Shown here: in pieces, positions 56,880 through 64,000 of the stretch
Position numbering within the stretch: position 1 is the stretch's first letter
Layout of the letters: each line of letters begins with the position of its first letter
Assembly (NCBI GenBank): GCA_030220185.1
Contig: JASPKZ010010273.1
Coordinates: 1,528,501 to 1,592,500 of the forward strand
From: Diploptera punctata
Taxonomy: Eukaryota; Arthropoda; Insecta; Blattodea; Blaberidae
Length of the DNA stretch: 64,000 bases
Reading direction: 5' to 3'
Program-made: the position numbers and the translations under genes
Notes under the pieces: generated by a model
What the model was told of the DNA's origin: nothing
The model's database searches: none
The model's input: the letters and a program-made list of their open reading frames with translations, nothing else

Positions 56880-57240
56880 AGTTTAGTCATAATTTTGTAA
56901 TGGTGACGAGTACTGGCCAAATTTATACTCGCAGCAGATTATAGAGAGAACGTAAAATATAACTCTTTTATCTCGTAGTTTTATGCCATGAACAGTTTTA
57001 AAACAAATTAAATTAAAATATGGTATGGTAGCTTTAAACATTTACTATTAACATTAAGCAAAATATCGTATGGTAGCCTATAGGAAATTAAGTAAACATT
57101 AAGTATTAACATTAATCAGGAAAAGTATGATATTTCAGCCATGTCTTGCGTGTTTTATTGAAAAAATACAGGGAAGAACGACTCATTTCACGTTCCATGT
57201 ATTTAGTGAAAATTAGGCTAATATTCACCATCATTATGAA
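56880..57240. other. No recognisable feature
   Basis: Nothing seen. Confidence 0.4.
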
Positions 57241-57248
57241 GTAATAAC

Positions 57249-57605
57249 TAACAGTACTATCGAATCCGGAAGTTCATGCCCACGCGGACATAAACTCTCC
57301 ATACATCCCTGTCCTGAGCTAATTATTTCCAGTCTTTGGCTTTATAATTTACCTTCCTCAATTTGAGATTAATGTTATTCTCCCATCTCATTTTGATCTA
57401 TCTATCCTATTTTCTTTATGGTTTTCCTACAAAAAGTTTTCATGCCTTTGTATCATTCCCCGTTCATGCCACAAGCCTACGAGACTTAACTGTTATTTCA
57501 TCTGATTTCCCATAAGTATCAAATAGCTCACTGTTATGCACGAGTTTTCTAGATTCACCTGTTTATTCGTCTTTCTTTCGTCAAAACGTTTTCCTAAGAA
57601 CATTA
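57249..57605 (-). mobile_element. LINE family A 3' tail
   Basis: The minus strand carries the family A end (reverse of ACTATCGAATCCGGAAGTTC) and decayed coding blocks. Flanking CATTAT..AATAAC sequences may be a worn target duplication. Confidence 0.7.
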
Positions 57606-57849
57606 TTATTATAATAACAACTATAAACATTAAAATAATATTCTTCTTCTTCTTCACTTCACGGGCTAGGCAAATTGCCTGTTCCGCCTCACAGTTGTTC
57701 TGTCCATCTTTTCACTGCCCTTCCTACATTCCTTGAACCTCTTGGCTTGTAGTTAAATGCTGCTTTTGGTAATCTTGTTACATTCATTCTTTCTACATGT
57801 CTAAACCATTTTGCTCTATATTATTTGATTTTATCATTCAATGGATATA

Positions 57850-58369
57850 CAGGTGTCCCATTCAAACCTCCCACATTTTAATTAATCATAACTAACAAAG
57901 TATGCGGAATTATGAAGTGAGATTGGTATTAAACGAAAAACAGAAACTCAAAGAATTTTCAATGCTACACATTAAAATACCTCTATATTTGCACCATTTC
58001 TTCAATATTTTCTTCTGAAACACGTGTACGAGCACCTCCTGATTCTTTTGTTAACGCTTCCCGTCGCCAGAAACTTCTCAAGCAATGCCTTAATGGTCTT
58101 TCCATCAGGTGCATTTCCTCCATATTCTCTCCGGCAATTTCTTTGCTCCGTAATTATTGACTTCGTCTCTGCATACCAGAAAACAGTTTTTGCTCGCCAT
58201 TTTGTTTTATGTCATTATTGTCGCGACAGTGGAATTACTGTAACTGCAACAATGAAAGCAAAAATTCTTTGAGTTTCTCTTTCTTTTAATACCAACCTCA
58301 TTTCATAATTCCGCATACTTTGTTAGTTATGATTAATTAATATGTGGGAGGTTTGAATGGGACACGGTG
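57850..58369 (-). mobile_element. Tc1/mariner-superfamily element with long inverted repeats
   Basis: Left and right inverted repeats of about 110 bp share TGTCCCATTCAAACCTCCCA, AACAAAGTATGCGGAATTAT and AGAAACTCAAAGAATTTT. TA flanks both ends (57848-57849 and 58370-58371). It lies in the LINE tail at 57642-58498. The total length of 520 bp means most of the transposase is deleted. Confidence 0.85.
57975..58215 (-). pseudogene. Transposase N-terminal helix-turn-helix remnant (DUF4817-like)
   Basis: Minus-strand sequence reads KTVFWYAETKSIITEQRNC, RREYGGNAPDGKTIKALLEK and FLATGSVN; after a one-base shift, KESGGARTRVSEENIEEMVQ. This order (W.AETKS...QR.FRREYG..PP..KTI..L...F..TGSV, then S.G..R.VSEENIE) is the DNA-binding start of mariner-type transposases common in arthropods. 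The DDE catalytic domain is absent. Confidence 0.8.
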
Positions 58370-58498
58370 TATATTTAACTGTGTTCTTATATCTTCATTC
58401 TTTATCCGATCCATTCTTGTGCAGCCTTTTGTTCTTCTAAGGAAGTTCATTTCTACGCTTTGTATTCTACTTTGTAATTTTTTGGTTATTACCCGAGC

Positions 58499-58541
<43 letters not shown>

Positions 58542-58542
58542 G
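58499..58542. repeat. (AAT)n microsatellite
   Basis: About 14 units. Confidence 0.9.
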
Positions 58543-58544
58543 CG

Positions 58545-59280
58545 TTAAGCACAAAAATATTGTTTAGAATATTACGAGCTCTTACGAAGTATTATTCATT
58601 ATTTATTGATTTGTAATATTTCAATGCTGATGAATTGCCGAATACGCAATAAAATATATGATCATGGGCTTCATGTATGATTGGAGATATTCATAAATAA
58701 TTATTATGGCTTTTTTATGTTGTCAGGTCATTTGAAAGACAGTACGAAGGTTAAAATAATGCATATTATTACACTTATTACAGTCTTATGTGGCGCTGTC
58801 AGCAGTTCTTCGGATAAGACTTAAGTGTCAGAATCATGTAAGATGATTTTTTATCTTCTATGAAGTAAATAAATGTTCTTTACATTAATTCATCGAAATA
58901 AATGTTAGTTAAATATATAGATACTAAATAAAAGGTGTACGTATTATTAAATTAATCATTAATATTATAGACCTATACCGTTTTAAAGCAACTTTATTCT
59001 AGTTAGCGACTTGAAGTATTACTGAACCTTGGTAAACTATTAAATATTTTCAAAATCATGTGTTCGAAACTGATTTGTGTATCTACAAATATGAAACCTA
59101 ACATCATAGCAATTTTTAGTTTGCTAATCATTAAAATTATCATTATTATTAAATTTGTTAATATTTAACGTTTACAAGTAATATTACAATAATATTATAA
59201 TATTCTGCAAATTTAGTATCAGAAAAAGATAATTAAATTATCTTGCATAACCAATCAAGTTATTACAATTCATCGATCTT
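58545..59280. other. No recognisable feature
   Basis: AT-rich; nothing seen. Confidence 0.4.
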
Positions 59281-59282
59281 TA

Positions 59283-59284
59283 AT

Positions 59285-59326
<42 letters not shown>
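59283..59326. repeat. (TA)n microsatellite
   Basis: Some 20 TA units with one early break. Confidence 0.9.
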
Positions 59327-59328
<2 letters not shown>

Positions 59329-59454
59329 ATAGTAATTCTGCCCAAAGGCAGGTCCTCCACTGCAATCATAGCATTCTCATGCTATACTTGCAGCTTTACT
59401 AGTAAATTGTAGGTGTGCTTTCCACACCGGTGAAGGATGATGATGATAATGATA

Positions 59455-59633
59455 AGGATGATGATGGCCATATGATTTCGGGGACCGTTTGGGCCTTTAA
59501 GTTTACCTGACATTTGTCTGACAGGTGAGGAAAAAAACCGATAAAAACCTCACCCAGAAAAATTATCCGACCGGGAATCGAATCCTGGTCCAATGCGTGA
59601 AAAGGCAGCACGCTACCTCGAGACCACAGCGGT

Positions 59634-59640
<7 letters not shown>
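59455..59640 (-). mobile_element. SINE family C, 5' portion
   Basis: The minus strand starts CCACCGCTGTGGTCTCGAGG, has B-box GGATTCGATTCCCGG, and continues TGTCAGACAAATGTCAGGTA as in 35195-35600. Its 5' end abuts (CA)n. Confidence 0.8.
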
Positions 59641-59695
<55 letters not shown>

Positions 59696-59705
59696 GCACA
59701 CACAT
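59636..59705. repeat. (CA)n microsatellite
   Basis: About 27 CA units, then CG/TA variants. It creates a poly-Val-Cys frame on the minus strand. Confidence 0.95.
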
Positions 59706-59724
59706 ACATACATACATATATATA

Positions 59725-60600
59725 TAATTTCTATGGATATTAACTTGAAATTTGGGGCAAAACTTTCATATCTTCTACGGGACATAATCGATAATTCGAC
59801 TTGAATTTTGGGAGTTACATTATAAACTTGTTTACATATCAATATAATTTATGAACTGACTGTTGACCGGTTGTTTTAAATCCGAAGTGTATATTTAAAC
59901 CTTATAAGAGTTTTCACAGAACAAAAAATTAAAATAAATAAATAAAATAAAATAAATCAACTCTCCATTATTATAGAATTTCTGACTAGTAACCTATGTT
60001 ACTTCTAAACTTTTGGGATCGATTAAAATATTAGTTTTTAGAATAGACAGCGATCACCACGCCGTATAAATCAGCACTGCAAAACACTATCCCATTGATT
60101 AAACAGTATTTTTTTATTGTATAATTGACCTGAATGCCACGTATTCCAAAAGAGGATAGGAGCTTGCAAAAGAAACAAACCTGCTACATAAAAAATTTGC
60201 CAACACGTTTCTTGTATGCATTGGTGAATAAAGTTTAAATATTCTTCATAGTTCCAAACGAAAAACCCAGATAAGCCGGATCAGAAGCAATAAATTACCT
60301 TTTATTTGTGAACTGGACGACTGCAAGAAATATCAATAGCTTATGTTATTGAAAATAATGAATGGCTATATCATTATACGAAAAGACATTTCTATTAAAC
60401 TTTGCATATGTTTCCCACGGAGTTGAATGGATTACTGGACACTGGACAGTTTTATATACCGTCCTGTATTGGAATGGGACGCTTGGGGTGTTATAACTAA
60501 ACCCCTTCTCTAACATGAACACTTGTCCTGGTACCAGTTGAACCCTCGAAGGGAATAGCTATGACCTTACCCTCTCTATCCTTTCGGGCATTACATGTGA
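59725..60600. other. No recognisable feature
   Basis: Nothing recognised. Confidence 0.35.
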
Positions 60601-60606
60601 AAATGA

Positions 60607-60872
60607 TTACCTTCAAATATAATTAGAAGATTTTCCGAAGAAGGGTTTCATTTGCTAGCAGAACCGGATGTGTATTGCATAAAAATACGTTACGAAGCAA
60701 ACCTCATAAATCATTACAATCCATTGCATATGCAGTTTTATAAGATACCGAGCCCTGTAAAAATTGTATTCAGGGATCTGTATCGTGCAAGTTGTGAAAA
60801 TTTCGTTATATCAGTTTTGATAATCCATAAGCGTTTCTCTGAGTTAGAATACATGTTGATATATATTTAATG
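60607..60872 (+). other. Unrecognised open frame followed by a polyadenylation signal
   Basis: Open for 88 codons from just after TGA 60604-60606, including EEGFHLLAEPDVYCIKIRYE and RDLYRASCENFVISVLIIHK, with a TAA stop. AATAAA lies at 60926-60931, followed by a (CTA)n-like tail. The frame has no start ATG near its beginning. It could be the last coding part and 3' end of an unknown LINE, or a decayed last exon. I do not know the family. Confidence 0.3.
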
Positions 60873-61049
60873 GCCCGTGCGACCCATATTTGTAAATAAT
60901 ATTGTAAATATATTACTTTTTGTCTAATAAAGTCCTACTACTACTTGTATATATTTAATGTGACTGCGTTAGGGCTATTTTCTACATCTCCTCTTTTGTT
61001 ATTAATTAGACCAGTTTAGTTCTATTACTTTAAATATGTTTTCGAAAAT

Positions 61050-61072
61050 ATGATGATGATAATAATAATAAT

Positions 61073-61115
<43 letters not shown>
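61050..61115. repeat. (AAT)n microsatellite
   Basis: Two AAT blocks with small breaks. Confidence 0.9.
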
Positions 61116-61258
61116 TGGATTCAAGGAGTGGATAGGAGTTAGGTGTCGAGATGATTAACAGAGAGTGTTGCAGAGAATGGGAATTTATGGAGGAGTCAAA
61201 TATGCAGTGGGTTGTAAGAAAACTACTGTATTGTGGAGAATTCCTAACAAAGATTATT
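61116..61258 (+). mobile_element. LINE family C, 3' end only
   Basis: GGATTCAAGGAGTGGATAGG and GTAAGAAAACTACTGTATTG match the 3' end at 42650-42770. Trinucleotide repeats flank both sides. Confidence 0.7.
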
Positions 61259-61264
61259 ATTATT

Positions 61265-63175
61265 ATTATTATGAAAATAAAGAAATCATACTTCATTAAA
61301 GTTAACGAAAACTGTCGCAAACATTTTCTCAGAATATTGGTGTAATGCTGCTATTCTATTATTTTTCCATGGTCTTATTCTCATTTTTAAACTTTCAAGC
61401 TGTTATAATCATTAATATCTTCGATGGGTTCTTACAATTTTATCATTATTGCTGGAAGAACATATAATTTTAAAATTTGTAACTGAATATCGAAAAACAC
61501 AAATTTAATTTTGTGAAATATTTCATTTGATAAAGATGCTCTTTAACATCTCTAGTCGAAATTCAACCTTTCATTTGAAGGCCTCATAATTTTTTCTCAG
61601 GGGAATCTTTATTTCAGTATTATTTTTAAATACTGGGAATGTTACGAATCGGGTACCATGACTTTATTTTCCTTCCAAAGGAAGCCACACTAAGAATTTA
61701 TATTCTGCTGAAGATGGAAAGTAAATAAATAAATACTCGTAAATCTGTTTGAACCAAGGAACCTCAGATCTAGATGTTAGTAGCCATTAGAACGCCAGGA
61801 ATGGGAACGAGCGACATAGATAGGAAAGGGTGGAAGAAAGGAAGAGAGAGAGAGAAGACTTGACAAGCAGTTTTCACGAAATAATTTCTGATAATAAAGT
61901 ACTTTTTCATAAAAATCGGAAAACAAACAGGAAATTTTTTAATATAAATACAACTAAAGTTTTATATGATTTTCATATTTTTTATTTTGTTTTTATAAGA
62001 ATATATGTTATATTTTACAAAACTTCAAATACTTTTTTTTTTAATATTTAATTACTTCCTAGTCTTCGTAAAAGTATTTTGCATGGACATCATTAAATAC
62101 GCCAAAATAAATATGAATTAATGCGTCGTTAAATGCATTTTATGACTTTTCCCAGACCTTCACTTATTTTTCGAATTACGAATTCTAGTCAAAGTTGTAA
62201 CAAACCAATGTGCTTTGAAAACTGTATTTCTGTACTAGCTATGATCTCTCGGTTCGTACCAGATCTACAAGCAACATTGAAACAGTAAGTTAACCAGAAT
62301 CCCGTTCTTTCGTGGATGACAATGCTTTTGATTTTATTGCAGTTTTTGACAAACAGAAAAAAATGAAAAGAAAAACTAAAAAAGGGGGGGGGGAAATGGC
62401 TTATAATTACTCCATCTTGATATTGGTTAAATCACATCATAGGAAAGAATAACTAACACGACTTCTCTGACTATAGAGAGAACTAACAAGATATAAGCTC
62501 CTTTTCGGAAAATAGATAATCTGTTGGATTTTTAATAGTCTGCATTTCTAACAATTATACAGTAGTTCTCAACAAACATAAGACATGAAGAAACATTTGC
62601 ATATTTCTATTTATATCTTTAGGGCCTTAACCGACAATTAAATATAATTCTCCTAATAACCCAATTTTAGAAGGAAACGTGCCGTGGTTTTAAAATTAAT
62701 TGGTTGTTATTTAAATGGAGGCCAGCAGATCCATCTTGAAGAAACCAGTTTATCCGGATATCATATCATTTCAGTGTGTGGACACACGTTACGTATTGTC
62801 CATTTAAACGCATTCTTCTTCTCAATCCATTAAAACCTGTCTTTGCTTCAACAGGACGGCTTAAGAAGAACAAATTAGCAACAGCATCTATTACTCTTTC
62901 AATGTCTTGTTTCCGTAACAGGCAAGTTTAATACTTAAATTGTTGTTGAAGACATATTTTTTACTAGCCTTTCACACCGCTTCATTTTATCGCGTGTGAC
63001 TTTATATGCTAAAGCTTACTCCAAACGATAAAATTGAAGAACTCCCTCGAAAAAGGATGTAACCAATAATCTCCATGAAGATGATTTTTAAGTGTCAATA
63101 TGAATGCAATATTCAGTATTTTTCAACTTATTGTGTAAGTATTTGGCATATGAGTACTGCTAGGTATGCCAAATT
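61265..63175. other. No recognisable feature
   Basis: About 1.9 kb without a recognisable gene or repeat, except a (GA)n patch near 61845 and poly-G near 62385. Confidence 0.4.
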
Positions 63176-63179
63176 ATAA

Positions 63180-63785
63180 ACTCGATTGAGCTTGACTATA
63201 AAATGGTGTTCCATATAAAACGATAGTATTTGGGAGTAAAAGTAGATGAAGAGGTCAGACGAGAAAGTGACACTAAGAACAGAGTAAAAGGTAGAGCAAT
63301 AATAACAGTGTTAAATGGTGTCCTATGGAACAGACATACAACCAGGAAAAATAATTTACAGATATATAATTCAGCAGTGAGAAGTACTGACATATGGAGC
63401 TGAAACGTGGAAATTCAACAAAAACCTATGTCGATGGAAACTGATTTTTTGAGAAGAGCAGCAAGATTTTCAAAAGTGGAAGGGAAAAAAAGTTTAACGC
63501 AAAAAAAAAAAAAAATTAACTATTCATATAGTCCGATTATATAAGTATTCTGGAAGGTAAGAAGTTAAATTGATATGGGCATGTACGCAAAATGCAAGAA
63601 GAAATTTACCCAGAAAAAATTGGAATGGTGTCCACCAGGAAGAAGAAAGAAAAGAAGACATCGATACTCATGGATACAAGAAATAAGAACAAGAGGACTG
63701 GAAGAAATGGAGGAGATGGATAGGGATGAGCGGTGTAAGAAAATAAAACTTTAGACACAGGAAGATGTGTAAAGATTGAAAATCT
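63180..63785 (+). mobile_element. LINE family D 3' portion
   Basis: In changing frames the plus strand reads YLGVKVDEEVRRESDTKNRV, NDLQIYNSAV-like, YGAETW-like, DFLRRAARFSKVEGKKS, a poly-A interruption at 63498-63513, then MGMYAKCKKK- and KRTGRNG-type pieces. It matches 21180-21525 and the minus-strand copy at 49795-50200, and is the longest family D fragment. Non-functional. Confidence 0.75.
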
Positions 63786-63789
63786 GCAT

Positions 63790-64000
63790 ACAAATCTAAA
63801 ACGAATGTCACGTGAAATTGCTGGTTATATCCTTATTCGAGGGAGATCTTCTGTTATTAACCAAGATCAAGATTTTCTAGAAATGTAAGCATAGAGTATA
63901 TTCTATTTTTCCATGAATTAGAAGTGCAGTAGACAGTCTTCTTTCGAAACTGCCAACATATAAACAAAACAAAAAAAGTAACTTCTGGAAGCATAAAGAA
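63790..64000. other. No recognisable feature
   Basis: Nothing seen up to the window edge. Confidence 0.4.

Larger units (their letters stand above)
57642..58498 (-). mobile_element. LINE family B-like tail, split by a mariner-type element
   Basis: 57642-57849 (reverse of GGGCTAGGCAAATTGCCTGT) and 58370-58498 (minus strand MNFLRRTKGCTRMDRIKNED) are consecutive parts of one LINE tail. (AAT)n adjoins the 5' side at 58499. Confidence 0.75.

Noticed and set aside
58337..58616. Frames with poly-Ile
   Set aside because: They arise from (AAT)n beside a LINE tail.
59399..59842. 147-codon minus-strand frame
   Set aside because: It runs through (CA)n and a SINE, giving repeated Val-Cys; no protein features.

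Overview
This 64 kb window looks like intergenic or intronic DNA from a large, AT-rich animal genome. It is almost certainly an arthropod and most likely an insect. The frequent palindrome TAGGCCTA and the mix of transposons make me think of cockroaches and their relatives, but that is an inference from memory. I recognise no intact host protein gene, no functional tRNA or rRNA gene and no prokaryotic features. Nearly all longer reading frames are fragments of mobile elements, or artefacts of microsatellites.

Layout. 0.6-2 kb: two non-LTR retrotransposon (LINE) tails, one split by a tRNA-derived SINE. 2.5-5.6 kb: a Helitron-like element carrying a near full-length but frameshifted Penelope-like element (PLE; reverse transcriptase plus GIY-YIG endonuclease) with a perfect 12-bp target duplication. 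5.6-6.9 kb: two minus-strand LINE tails separated by (TAA)n. 7.9-8.6 and 13.7-15.3 kb: two internally deleted pogo/Tigger-type DNA transposons. 9-11.7 kb: an unclassified dispersed repeat and a 71-bp LINE fragment with a 17-bp target duplication. 12.6-19.7 kb: SINEs, an R1/Jockey-like LINE end with a SINE in its 3' part, and a hammerhead-like motif. 21-31 kb: LINE fragments, a 440-bp fold-back element, a LINE with a twin-priming type 5' inversion, inverted PLE ends, a Tc1-like transposase remnant and a LINE nested in a LINE. 32.2-32.6 kb: a 60-bp minisatellite. 33-36.4 kb: tRNA-like sequences and SINEs. 36.7-39.9 kb: LINE tails, one inside a Helitron-like element. 43.6-48.2 kb: SINEs and two more inverted PLE ends. 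49.5-51.6 kb: LINE tails and a fold-back array. 53-58.4 kb: a SINE, two Helitron-like copies, LINE tails and a mariner-type element inserted in a LINE. 59.3-63.8 kb: a SINE, microsatellites and two LINE tails.

The elements do not act together as a pathway. Their target duplications and interruptions give a relative history of insertion: PLE into Helitron, SINE into LINE, LINE into LINE, LINE into Helitron, mariner into LINE. The most unusual signal is a recurring hammerhead-ribozyme-like motif (CTGANGAN, a short stem, then GAAA). It occurs at four places, one inside the PLE terminus and two inside or beside fragments I interpret as PLE ends. Three short fragments are inverted repeats folded about that motif region.

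All calls come from reading the sequence by eye. Family names rest on remembered protein motifs, and boundaries without a stated target duplication are approximate.
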